Assembly (NCBI RefSeq): GCF_030731595.1
Contig: NZ_JANQTS010000039.1
Coordinates: 70,143 to 104,870 of the forward strand
From: Yoonia sp.
Lineage (GTDB): Bacteria > Pseudomonadota > Alphaproteobacteria > Rhodobacterales > Rhodobacteraceae
Length of the DNA: 34,728 nt
Reading direction: 5' to 3'
Part shown: piece after piece, positions 1-10,253 of the stretch
Layout of the letters: each line of letters opens with the position of its first letter
Position numbering within the stretch: position 1 is the first letter of the stretch
Notes under the pieces: model-generated
Told to the model about the DNA's origin: nothing
Database searches by the model: none
The model's input: only the letters and a program-made list of their open reading frames with translations
Position numbers and translations under genes: made by a program

Positions 1-477
1 ATGGCAGATGAAACGATGGCCGAAGAGGTCATGGAGCAAGACACACCCAGCCTTGAAGAGATTGCGGCCGCTGATCCGGCCTTGGATGTACGCACCAATG
101 AAGAAGGTGAGGTCGATGCAATGGTGATGCTGGCCGATGTCCTGTTTGGCTTTGGCGACACATCGCTTGAACCAGCCGCCCGCGAGGTCTTGCGCGGTGT
201 CGCTGAAAAGCTGGATGGTGTCACATCGATCGAGATCACCGGCCATACGGATTCAATTGGTGACGAGGCCTTCAACCTTGCTCTTGGGCAGCGTCGCGCG
301 GATGTTGTGCGGGACTGGCTGATCGAAAACACCGCTTTGACGGCTGATGCGATTGTCGCGCGGGGCGTCGGTGAGACAGACCCGATTGCGCCAAATGTGA
401 CAGAGTCGGGGGCTGACAATCCTGAAGGCCGTGCGCTGAACCGCCGGGTGGAGTTCACGCTTCCAGACGAGGGCTGA
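1..477 (+). CDS. OmpA-family peptidoglycan-binding protein, C-terminal part (probably 5'-truncated by the window edge)
   Basis: This is an OmpA/MotB-type domain of the kind that anchors outer-membrane proteins to peptidoglycan in the periplasm. The frame is open from the first base. Residues 1-40 are acidic and show no signal peptide, so the true start is probably upstream. The domain spans about residues 41-155 and opens with a hydrophobic strand around VLFGFGDTSLEP. The core motif GHTDSIGDEAFNLALGQRRA carries Asp84 and Arg99, spaced 15 apart like the diaminopimelate-binding Asp/Arg pair of known OmpA domains. The closing motif is ALNRRVEF. The next gene begins 164 bases downstream and belongs to an efflux operon, so co-transcription is not evident. 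The domain call is secure. The identity of the full protein (OmpA, Pal-like or a lipoprotein) cannot be told from this piece. Confidence 0.85.
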   Translation: MADETMAEEVMEQDTPSLEEIAAADPALDVRTNEEGEVDAMVMLADVLFGFGDTSLEPAAREVLRGVAEKLDGVTSIEITGHTDSIGDEAFNLALGQRRADVVRDWLIENTALTADAIVARGVGETDPIAPNVTESGADNPEGRALNRRVEFTLPDEG

Positions 478-562
478 TATGACGCATAAGAGTTGAGGAT
501 ATCTGAGTGGGCGGATGGTTGCTTCAAAAAGAAACTAACTCAGAGCGTCTAGTATCCTATGC

Positions 563-579
563 ATAACGGGCCTAGTTAT
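563..579. promoter_or_regulatory. short inverted repeat upstream of the RND operon
   Basis: ATAAC at 563-567 and GTTAT at 575-579 form a 5-bp dyad with a 7-base centre, about 65 bases before the adaptor start. It could be a repressor operator, since RND operons are often controlled by TetR or MarR proteins. The arms are short, no regulator gene lies next to it in the window, and it may be chance. Confidence 0.25.
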
Positions 580-591
580 CGCAGATAATAA

Positions 592-614
592 AGATCCGGC
601 CTTTGGCCGGGTCT
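592..614. other. strong stem-loop just upstream of the RND adaptor gene
   Basis: AGATCCGGCC (592-601) and GGCCGGGTCT (605-614) pair over 10 positions, one of them G-U, around a TTT loop. It ends 28 bases before the chosen adaptor start. On the plus strand no T-run follows. On the minus strand the stem is followed by TTATTATC. It is either an RNA structure in the leader of the efflux mRNA or the terminator of the upstream OmpA-domain gene. Confidence 0.5.
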
Positions 615-641
615 AAAGCCATTATCGCGAAGGACTTCATT

Positions 642-1790
642 ATGGCACAAGATGCTGCACCCCCGGATTTGACTGGGAAACTGGCATTCGAAGGCGACAA
701 GGGCGCTGGGCGTTCCAAGTGGATCGCTGGGCTTTTTGCATTGCTTTTGGTTGGCTGGATGGGGAGCGGCTATGTCTTTCCGTCTGGCGCAGTCGTCGAT
801 GATGCGGCCGAGGATTCTGCCTCGCGCGCCGTCACGGTCGCTGTGATGCCATCACAGGCACAAGATGTGCAGCTTGTGCTGAGTGCCGAAGGTCAGTCGG
901 AACCGGATCGGGCAACGCGCGTCCAGTCAGAAGTGGCCGGGCAGGTCGTCTCTGTGGCGGTCGCACGCGGTGATCTTGTTGCGTCTGGCCAAGAGATCGG
1001 GCGCATTGACGCGGTCACGATCGAGGCACAACTTTTGCAGGCGCAAACGCAGCTTGAGCAAGCAACGCGCGATCTGAACAATGCAGTTGAATTGCAAGGT
1101 CGGGGCGTTGCCACCGAAGACCGTGTGAGCCAGGCGCGCGCTGCGAAAGCTGCCGCCGATGCCGCCGTGGCTGCCGCCAAAGAACAGTTGGAAAAGACGA
1201 TCATCCGCGCACCGTTTTCGGGCCGATTGAACGATCTGACGCTGGATGAAGGCGAGTTTGTGGATTCCGGTGATATTGTCGCCGAAGTCTTGGATAACGA
1301 TCCGCTGACCGTGGTGATCCAGGTGCCGCAGCAGGCTTTGTCGCGCATCAAGACCGGCCAGACCGCAGAGGTGCAATTTATCACCGGAGAAGAGCGCTCG
1401 GGAACCGTCGGCTTTATCGGCAGCAATGCGGACCAGCAAACCCGGACCTTTCGTGTAGAGGTCACAGTGGATAATCCCGACAGCACCATGCCTGCCGGTC
1501 TGAGTGCGCGGATTGCCATTCCCACGGGTCAGGCTCGCGGCCATTTCATCTCGCCCGCGATCTTGTCACTAGGCACGAATGGCGATTTGGGCATCAAGAC
1601 AGTCGAGCCCGACAATACCGTTGCTTTTGCGCCGGTGCAGATTGTGCGGGCACAGACGGATGGTGTCTGGGTGACCGGCCTTCCCGAGACTGCGAGCATC
1701 ATCACGGTGGGGCAGGGTTTCGTGAATGCAGGCGATGTCGTTGACCCGCGCCCGATTGCGGCGGACCTGACCGCGGATATCTCGCAATGA
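642..1790 (+). CDS. RND efflux system periplasmic adaptor subunit (membrane fusion protein)
   Basis: This adaptor links an inner-membrane RND pump to an outer-membrane channel in a tripartite drug or metabolite exporter. I chose the ATG at 642 (382 residues) because GAAGGA at 629-634 sits 7 bases before it. A TTG at 603 in the same frame lies inside a stem-loop and is less likely. The N-terminus has about 26 cytoplasmic residues, then one membrane anchor (about 27-44). A lipoyl/barrel-sandwich half follows, with an AGQVVSVAVARGDLVASGQ-type motif. Next come an Ala/Gln-rich alpha-helical hairpin (about 110-170), the second lipoyl half (IIRAPFSGRLNDL) and beta-barrel and membrane-proximal domains. 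The stop overlaps the pump gene as ATGA, which shows translational coupling. No TolC-type gene is present. The substrate is unknown. Confidence 0.93.
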   Translation: MAQDAAPPDLTGKLAFEGDKGAGRSKWIAGLFALLLVGWMGSGYVFPSGAVVDDAAEDSASRAVTVAVMPSQAQDVQLVLSAEGQSEPDRATRVQSEVAGQVVSVAVARGDLVASGQEIGRIDAVTIEAQLLQAQTQLEQATRDLNNAVELQGRGVATEDRVSQARAAKAAADAAVAAAKEQLEKTIIRAPFSGRLNDLTLDEGEFVDSGDIVAEVLDNDPLTVVIQVPQQALSRIKTGQTAEVQFITGEERSGTVGFIGSNADQQTRTFRVEVTVDNPDSTMPAGLSARIAIPTGQARGHFISPAILSLGTNGDLGIKTVEPDNTVAFAPVQIVRAQTDGVWVTGLPETASIITVGQGFVNAGDVVDPRPIAADLTADISQ

Positions 1791-4700
1791 ATGCCCTGAT
1801 CGACGCCGCCTTTAACCGCAGCAAGGTTGTCCAGCTTTTGCTGGTCTTCCTTCTGGCTGTCGGTGCATTTTCCTACAGCGCAATCCCGAAGGAAAGTAAC
1901 CCTGAAATCCCCATCCCGGTGGTCTATGTCTCGACCTCGGTTGACGGTATTTCGCCACAGGATTCAGAAGATGTTCTCATCGGGCCGATGGAAGCAGAGT
2001 TTGCCTCGCTCACCGGCCTGAAATCGATGACTGCCACGGCCAGTGAAGGGCGCGCCAGTGTTCAACTCGAGTTTGAACCGGGGTTTGATGCTGATGCGGC
2101 GCTTCAGAAAGTCCGCGAAGCGGCGGATAAGGCCGAAGGGGATCTGCCCTCTGACGCCACGCTGACAGTGACCGAAATCAACACCGCACTTTTCCCTATT
2201 CTGACCGTGATTCTGTCCGGGCCTGTCCCGGAACGGACGCTGAACAAGCTCGCAGAAGACCTGCAAGATGATATCGAGTCGCTGGGTGGTGTGCTTGAAG
2301 TCGATGTCGGTGGCAAGCGGACCGAACTTCTGGAAGTGCTGATCGACCCGACCGTGTTCGAGACCTACAATATCACCTTCGACGAATTGATCGGCTCCAT
2401 CACCAACAACAATCAGCTGATCGCCGCAGGTGCCATCGAAAGCGAGGCAGGGCGGTTGGTGTTGAAAGTTCCCGGCCTGATCGAGAACCTTGAAGACGTG
2501 ATGGAATTGCCCGTCCTCGTGCGTGGCCAGACGGTCGTGACCTTTGCCGATGTCGCCACGATCCGTCGTACCTTTGAAGATCCGACCGGATTTGCCCGCA
2601 TTGATGGCCAGCCTGCCCTGGCTCTGGAAATCAAGAAACGCGCTGGTGCCAACATTATCGAAACCGTGGCCGAGGTCCGTGCGGTGATTGAAACGGCACA
2701 GGCCGATTGGCCCGACAGTGTTCAAATCCGCTATACGCTTGATGAAAGCGAACAGGTTAAGTCGATGTTGTCCGACCTCGAAGCGAACGTGATTGCTGCG
2801 ATCATTCTGGTGATGATCGTCGTGGTTTACGCACTTGGGCTGCGCTCGTCGCTATTGGTCGGCCTTGCCATTCCGGGAGCATTCCTGACCGGAGTCGCAG
2901 CCCTTTATTTCATGGGCTACACGATGAATATCGTGGTACTTTTCTCGCTGATCCTTGTGGTGGGGATGCTGGTGGACGGGGCGATTGTGACTGTCGAACT
3001 GGCGGATCGCTATCTGCACGAAGGTGAGCCACCCAAAGTGGCCTATGCGCGTGCGGCCAAGCGCATGGCATGGCCTATCATCGCATCGACAGCGACAACG
3101 CTGTGCGTGTTTTTTCCGCTGCTGTTCTGGTCGGGCGTTGTCGGCGAATTCATGAAATTCCTGCCCATTACCGTGATTTTCACTCTGGCGGCATCGTTGT
3201 TTATGGCGCTGGTGTTCATCCCTGTCGTGGGTGGACTGATCGGGAAACGACAAAGCCAGACAGCCAAAGCCAAGGCACAGCTTTATGCCGCTGAAAAAGG
3301 CGATCCGCGCAATATGACCGGATTCATGGGTGGCTATATCCGCGTTCTGGAATGGTCGATCTTGCGCCCGTGGACGACCCTGAGCTTTGCGGTCATGGCC
3401 TTGGTTGGGTCCTTTGTTGCCTATGGTAGCTTGGGCAATGGTTTGACCTTTTTCCCGGATGTTGAACCTGACTATGCGCAGGTCGAAATCCGCGCCAAGG
3501 ACAACTTTTCAGTCTACGAACAAGATGCGCTGGTGCGCGCGGTCGAGGCGAAGCTTGCAGGCTATGACGAGATCGCAAGCGTCTATGCCCGCGCTGGCGG
3601 GTCTGCCGAGGGCGGCGATGTAATCGGGTCGTTGCAGTTGGAACTGGCCGAATGGGATACACGGCGCACGGTTGCGCTGATCGCCGAAGATATCCGGCGC
3701 GACATGTCCCAGATTCCCGGCATTGATGTGCAGGTCCAGACGGATTCCGGTGGACCCGGTGGTGGCAAGCCCATCAATCTTGAAGTGCGAGGCAATGTCC
3801 AAAGCGAACAAGAAGCCGCGGTGCAAACCATCCTGACCGAGATGGAGCGTTTGGGCGGTTTCATCGACGTCGTCGACACCCGCCCCAGCCCCGGTGTGGA
3901 GTGGCAGATCGCCGTAAACCGCTCAGAAGCCGCGCGCAGTGGCGCAAACGTGGCCCTGCTGGGTCAGGCCGTGCAACTGCTGACACGCGGGATCAACGTG
4001 GCGACTTACCGCCCCGAGGATACCGACGGCGAAGTCGACATCGTCGTGCGCTTTCCGGCTGTCGACCGGACTTTGGCAGAGCTCGAGGCTTTGCGCGTGC
4101 CGACCAGCGCAGGGCTCGTGCCGATCTCCAATTTTGTAGCCTTTACCCCCGCACCGCGCAGCGGTGTCATCACGCGCATTGATCAGGAAAGGGTCATCAC
4201 GATCTCGGCTGATGTGGCGCCCGGTGTGCTGGCCAACGACCAGACTGTGATGCTGCAAGATGCCATTGACCGGCTGGACCTTCCCGCCAGCGTCGCGGTG
4301 AAGTTCGGCGGCGAAGCAGAGGATCAGGCGGAATCGATGATCTTCCTGATAGGTGCTTTCATTTCTGCGATTGGTCTGATGTTCATTATCCTGCTGACCC
4401 AGTTCAACAGCTTTTATCAGGCCTTTGTCGTAATGTCGGCGATCATCTTTTCGATTGCAGGTGTGTTGATCGGATTGATGGTGACAGGCCGCCCGTTTGG
4501 CGTGGTGATGGGCGGGATCGGTGTGATTGCGCTTGCCGGGATCGTGGTGAACAACAACATTGTCCTGATCGACGCCTACAACGAGTTCAAAGCGCAGGGG
4601 GTATCCTCTCTTGAGGCCGCCTTGCGCACCGGTGCGCAGCGTTTGCGCCCTGTTGTGCTGACCTCTGCGACCACGGCCCTTGGGCTTTTGCCGATGGTGA

Positions 4701-4906
4701 TCGGGTTGAACATCAACTTCTTTACCCGAGAGATCGTATATGGCGCACCCTCGACCCAATGGTGGACTGAATTGTCGAGCGCGATTGCAGGTGGGTTGGT
4801 TTTTGCAACTGTGCTGACCTTGTTGGTGACACCGGCGATGTTGATGCTGGGTGAAAAGCGGGCCAAACGCTTTGTGCCGTCTGGAGCGCCCGTTCCAGCG
4901 GAGTAA
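1787..4906 (+). CDS. RND-family efflux transporter permease (AcrB/AcrD/AcrF family)
   Basis: This proton-driven inner-membrane pump works with the upstream adaptor. Its 1039 residues match the usual length of the AcrB family. It has one N-terminal membrane helix (VVQLLLVFLLAVGAFSYS), a large periplasmic porter loop, a helix cluster around residues 330-490, a second porter loop and a closing helix cluster (about 860-1025). The TM4 relay motif reads VGMLVDGAIV with Asp397. The second Asp found in AcrB at this place is Gly398, a variant seen in other RND branches. The TM10 region reads GIVVNNNIVLIDAYNEF. No clear Shine-Dalgarno precedes its ATG, so translation probably depends on the ATGA overlap with the adaptor gene. 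It converges with the next gene, with one base between the stops. Family is certain; substrate is not predictable. Confidence 0.95.
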   Translation: MNALIDAAFNRSKVVQLLLVFLLAVGAFSYSAIPKESNPEIPIPVVYVSTSVDGISPQDSEDVLIGPMEAEFASLTGLKSMTATASEGRASVQLEFEPGFDADAALQKVREAADKAEGDLPSDATLTVTEINTALFPILTVILSGPVPERTLNKLAEDLQDDIESLGGVLEVDVGGKRTELLEVLIDPTVFETYNITFDELIGSITNNNQLIAAGAIESEAGRLVLKVPGLIENLEDVMELPVLVRGQTVVTFADVATIRRTFEDPTGFARIDGQPALALEIKKRAGANIIETVAEVRAVIETAQADWPDSVQIRYTLDESEQVKSMLSDLEANVIAAIILVMIVVVYALGLRSSLLVGLAIPGAFLTGVAALYFMGYTMNIVVLFSLILVVGMLVDGAIVTVELADRYLHEGEPPKVAYARAAKRMAWPIIASTATTLCVFFPLLFWSGVVGEFMKFLPITVIFTLAASLFMALVFIPVVGGLIGKRQSQTAKAKAQLYAAEKGDPRNMTGFMGGYIRVLEWSILRPWTTLSFAVMALVGSFVAYGSLGNGLTFFPDVEPDYAQVEIRAKDNFSVYEQDALVRAVEAKLAGYDEIASVYARAGGSAEGGDVIGSLQLELAEWDTRRTVALIAEDIRRDMSQIPGIDVQVQTDSGGPGGGKPINLEVRGNVQSEQEAAVQTILTEMERLGGFIDVVDTRPSPGVEWQIAVNRSEAARSGANVALLGQAVQLLTRGINVATYRPEDTDGEVDIVVRFPAVDRTLAELEALRVPTSAGLVPISNFVAFTPAPRSGVITRIDQERVITISADVAPGVLANDQTVMLQDAIDRLDLPASVAVKFGGEAEDQAESMIFLIGAFISAIGLMFIILLTQFNSFYQAFVVMSAIIFSIAGVLIGLMVTGRPFGVVMGGIGVIALAGIVVNNNIVLIDAYNEFKAQGVSSLEAALRTGAQRLRPVVLTSATTALGLLPMVIGLNINFFTREIVYGAPSTQWWTELSSAIAGGLVFATVLTLLVTPAMLMLGEKRAKRFVPSGAPVPAE

Positions 4907-4907
4907 G

Positions 4908-5957
4908 TCAGCGGGTCAAGATATCAGCAGCGGCTGTGTCCGCTGCGGCCAGCGCGCCTTCGATCAGCCCGCCGTTGTCGGGGGCCATTTCGGTCACGGC
5001 AAAGATCAACTGGCCATGCCAGATAGCGTCGAGCGCTTGCGGTTTCCGATATGCCGGATGCCCCGGCGGGGGCGTCGCGTCGGCGGGTGCGGCGGTGAAT
5101 GGCGCTTGTGACCAGTCTTCCAGATGCAGTGCAATCGGTGCACTGGCCTGCGGGCCAAAGAGATTGACGAACTGGGCCAAGGCCGCGTCCTTCAGCGCAT
5201 CCCCTGCCTGCGCGCGTATCGCTGCGGGAAGCCCGACAAAACCGAAAAGCGCACCAAGGTCGCCGTCCATCGGGCTGGCATCATGGATTTCGGCCAATGG
5301 GCCGCGCCTGCTGCTGGCATCGCCTGACATCCCGTTGGCGCGCCAGAACGGGGTGGGATAGACCGCGACACACTTGGCATGCGCGCCCATCCATGTGGGA
5401 ATTGCCGCTAGCGCTGATAGGGCAGCAAGAGGCAATGAGGGTTCGAATGTCACCTGTGCTGCGATCCGTGGAGGCACCGCGATGACAATTTGCTGGGCGG
5501 TGATGATATCACCGTTTTCCAGCATCGCGCGCGGTCCTGTGCCGATCTGTCTGACAGCAGCATTCGTGCATATCCGGGCAGGGTCAAGCGCCTGCACCAA
5601 AGCGTCCGTCAGCGCGCTGGTCCCGCCACCGATCCGCATGGATCCGGCCATGGACATAAAGCCCGCGTTTTGCACAACATCGCCGCTTGCCTGCTCGTAA
5701 AGCTGCGTCCCTGCACTCCATTGCGCGAAGACAGGAAGGTTGAAGTGTTCAAGCAAGGCTGCAACCCTGTGCTGACCCTGCCAGATCCACGAGGGGCCAA
5801 GGTCAAAGTTCTGGCCGTCGACCGTCAGAGATTTGATGCGTCCGCCGAAGCGACCTCGCGCCTCGACAAGCAGATAGTCGTGCCCCGCCTGTTGCAGGCG
5901 GTAAGCCAGCGCAAGCCCTGTGAGGCCGCCACCGATGATCAATGTTTGGGTATTCAT
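4908..5957 (-). CDS. FAD-dependent amine oxidase-like flavoprotein
   Basis: This is a flavoprotein of the monoamine oxidase / protoporphyrinogen oxidase superfamily. The N-terminus has the dinucleotide-binding fingerprint IIGGGLTGLALAYRLQQAG, a Glu at the end of the second strand (LLVEARGRFGGRIKSL) and the GGR motif. The C-terminus has the second FAD contact, LIFAVTEMAPDNGGLIEGAL, typical of flavin amine oxidases. At 349 residues it is about 100 shorter than classical monoamine oxidases, so the substrate domain is reduced. It lies 82 bases after katG on the same strand, with a hairpin in the gap, so it may be a second gene of that unit or a separate one. Such oxidases release hydrogen peroxide, which would fit a neighbour that removes it (inference). 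The true substrate is unknown. Confidence 0.85.
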   Translation of the reverse strand: MNTQTLIIGGGLTGLALAYRLQQAGHDYLLVEARGRFGGRIKSLTVDGQNFDLGPSWIWQGQHRVAALLEHFNLPVFAQWSAGTQLYEQASGDVVQNAGFMSMAGSMRIGGGTSALTDALVQALDPARICTNAAVRQIGTGPRAMLENGDIITAQQIVIAVPPRIAAQVTFEPSLPLAALSALAAIPTWMGAHAKCVAVYPTPFWRANGMSGDASSRRGPLAEIHDASPMDGDLGALFGFVGLPAAIRAQAGDALKDAALAQFVNLFGPQASAPIALHLEDWSQAPFTAAPADATPPPGHPAYRKPQALDAIWHGQLIFAVTEMAPDNGGLIEGALAAADTAAADILTR

Positions 5958-6003
5958 GCGGGCGGACCTTTTGCCAGAATGCGGCCTGATCCGCGCAGAA
6001 GAG

Positions 6004-6030
6004 GGGCGCAGCCTATCAAAAGCTGCGCCC
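6004..6030 (-). terminator. hairpin after katG
   Basis: GGGCGCAGC (6004-6012) pairs perfectly with GCTGCGCCC (6022-6030) over 9 bp with a 9-base loop, 10 bases past the katG stop on the minus strand. The sequence after the stem is only moderately T-rich (CTCTTCTG), so it may be a weak terminator or an mRNA-end hairpin that allows read-through into the flavoprotein gene. Confidence 0.55.
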
Positions 6031-6039
6031 GTTTCTTGT

Positions 6040-8385
<2,346 letters not shown>

Positions 8386-9279
8386 ATGAATAATCTCACA
8401 CTCAAGCAGCTACGTTATTTCGAAGCCTTGTCCCGTCATGGTCATTTTGGCCGTGCGGCAGATGCCTGTGCGATCTCTCAGCCTGCTTTATCGGTGCAAA
8501 TCAAAGAGCTTGAGCAGAACCTCGGCACCCCCTTGTTCGAGCGTGGGCCGCGCCACGTGCGCCTGACCGCCTTTGGCGAAGACTGGGCGCCAAGGGTGCG
8601 CGACATTCTGCGCGCAGTGGACGAACTGGGTGATATGGCGCGGGCGGCGCAGGCCGGGCTAGTCGGGCGCTTGCGGATCGGGGTGATTCCCACGATTGCG
8701 CCTTATCTCTTGCCGGGTCTGATCGGGCATTTGTCCCGCGCCTATGCCGGCCTTGATGTGCATATCCGCGAGACTGTCACGCCCAAGCTGATCGAGGAAT
8801 TGGCGGGCGGTCTGATCGACACCGCGATCGTCGCTCTTCCGCTTGCCGAGCCCGGTTTTGAAGAGGTCCCGTTGTTTGATGAAAGTCTTGTTCTTGTCCG
8901 GCCCATCAGCGAGGCTGACCATCCCGTCCCCACCCCCGACGCTCTGCGCCAGATGCGTGTTCTCATGCTGGAAGAGGGTCATTGTTTCCGCGATCAGGCC
9001 TTGTCGTTCTGCAATCTGCAAACAACCTTGCCGCGTGAAGGGCTGGATGGCAGCTCACTGTCGACCTTGGTGCAAATGGTCGGGGCAGGGATCGGTGTCA
9101 CCCTGATCCCCGAAATGGCTGTTCCGGTCGAGACCCGCTCTGCCCCGGTCTCTATCGGTCGGTTTGCCGACCCGCAGCCGCACCGCACCGTCGGGATGAT
9201 CTGGCGCAAGACAAATCCGCTGGCGGGCCAGTTGCGTGATCTTGCGGCACTGGTGCAGCAGGTGGCGACGGGGACCTAG
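8386..9279 (+). CDS. oxyR: hydrogen-peroxide-sensing LysR-family regulator OxyR
   Basis: This peroxide sensor and transcription factor has 297 residues, close to the family's usual 300-310. The N-terminal winged helix-turn-helix covers about residues 4-62 (KQLRYFEALSRHGHFGRAAD, then ISQPALSVQIKELE). The C-terminal regulatory domain has the signature GHCFRDQALSFC. Its Cys200 and Cys209 are 9 apart, exactly as the redox pair Cys199/Cys208 of E. coli OxyR, which form the activating disulfide. This pair, with the katG neighbour, separates it from ordinary LysR proteins. The ATG at 8386 fits the family N-terminus although no strong ribosome site precedes it. Its stop overlaps the stop of the convergent LysR gene within a single CTAG at 9276-9279. 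Confidence 0.95.
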   Translation: MNNLTLKQLRYFEALSRHGHFGRAADACAISQPALSVQIKELEQNLGTPLFERGPRHVRLTAFGEDWAPRVRDILRAVDELGDMARAAQAGLVGRLRIGVIPTIAPYLLPGLIGHLSRAYAGLDVHIRETVTPKLIEELAGGLIDTAIVALPLAEPGFEEVPLFDESLVLVRPISEADHPVPTPDALRQMRVLMLEEGHCFRDQALSFCNLQTTLPREGLDGSSLSTLVQMVGAGIGVTLIPEMAVPVETRSAPVSIGRFADPQPHRTVGMIWRKTNPLAGQLRDLAALVQQVATGT

Positions 9280-10142
9280 TGGTCGTTATGCAGCAAGGTG
9301 CCAAGCAGCGGGTTCGGGAATTTGCGGGCAATGGTTACGGCATGAAAGCTTTCGGTAAGGCCCAATTGATGGTTGGCTTCCACCAGCATCCCGTTTGACA
9401 GTTCGTTCTTCACGGCAATGGGTGGCAGCACCGCCAGCCCGATATCTTCGCGCGCCAGCAGTCGCATCATGGCCATATCGTCAACCTCGGCGGCCAGTGT
9501 CGGGCTGACGTCAAGACGTGTACAGAGCCGGTCAAAGCCTGCGCGCACGGGGCTGTCCTCGGTCGGGACAATGACAGGGTTTTCCGACAAGAGCATCGCA
9601 AGCGATGCATTGCCAGCAAGCCGCTTCGGCGTGCCGATCAGGCTGACGGTCTGGTCAGAAATCGGCTGCGTGACAAAGCTGGACATGGCGTCATGTGCGG
9701 GCGCGCGATTGGTCAGAACAACGTCAAGGCTGAGGGTCTCCAGCCCCTGCAGCAGTTCAACCAAGGTGCCCGAGCGCAACACCAGTTCAACGTCGGCTTG
9801 CCCCAGCAAGGGGCGCAGAAATTCGATTTGAAAGTTGCGTGACAGCGTCGCCAACGCGCCAACCCGCAGCACTTGACGCGGCCGCCCCTGCTGGCTGAGC
9901 GTGCCAAGCAAGTCTTTGCCTGCATCAAAGATCGTATCGGCATAATCAAGCGTGATCCGGCCCGCTTCGGTCAGATGGAGCTGCCGCCCCCGCCGTTCGA
10001 ATAGCGCGTGCCCCAACCTGTCCTCGAGTTTGCGGATTTGGACAGAAAGCGCCGACTGCGAAAGGTTCAGCTTGGCAGCCGTCCGCGTGAGGTTGCCGTC
10101 ATGGGCCACAGCCCAGAAATAACGCAGGTGGTTGTAATTCAT
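9276..10142 (-). CDS. LysR-family regulator, NhaR-like, probable regulator of the dab operon
   Basis: This DNA-binding regulator has an N-terminal helix-turn-helix (NYNHLRYFWAVAHDGNLTRT, then LNLSQSALSVQIRKLEDRLG) and a C-terminal ligand domain. The opening resembles NhaR-type members, but no Na+/H+ antiporter gene is present. I chose the ATG at 10142 (288 residues) because it places the HTH at the normal family distance from the N-terminus. In-frame ATGs at 10151 and 10211 would add 3 or 23 residues with no family match. It is divergent from dabB, and a 29-bp dyad covers its start region. LysR regulators usually control the divergent gene, so control of inorganic-carbon uptake is the natural inference. 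The effector is unknown; the ligand domain has no OxyR-type cysteine pair. Confidence 0.88.
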   Translation of the reverse strand: MNYNHLRYFWAVAHDGNLTRTAAKLNLSQSALSVQIRKLEDRLGHALFERRGRQLHLTEAGRITLDYADTIFDAGKDLLGTLSQQGRPRQVLRVGALATLSRNFQIEFLRPLLGQADVELVLRSGTLVELLQGLETLSLDVVLTNRAPAHDAMSSFVTQPISDQTVSLIGTPKRLAGNASLAMLLSENPVIVPTEDSPVRAGFDRLCTRLDVSPTLAAEVDDMAMMRLLAREDIGLAVLPPIAVKNELSNGMLVEANHQLGLTESFHAVTIARKFPNPLLGTLLHNDH

Positions 10143-10148
10143 ATCCGA

Positions 10149-10177
10149 CATATCATTCGATATAAGTGAACGATATG
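10149..10177. promoter_or_regulatory. 29-bp dyad between the LysR gene and dabB: candidate LysR operator
   Basis: CATATCATTC (10149-10158) and GAACGATATG (10168-10177) form 10-base arms that match at 9 of 10 positions in inverted orientation, with GATATAAGT between them. It lies just upstream of the chosen LysR start and about 77 bases before the dabB start. This is the usual place for a LysR protein that represses itself and activates the divergent operon. Confidence 0.6.
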
Positions 10178-10253
10178 TAGCAAACAATGAATTTTTTATC
10201 TTGATACCCATGTTCTATCACCTCGTGGACCCGCAAACACGATGGAGACGACG

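Noticed and set aside
3923-4759. 278-codon open frame on the minus strand inside the RND pump gene
   Set aside because: Composition is His, Gln and Arg rich with no recognisable domain; it mirrors the codons of the pump gene.
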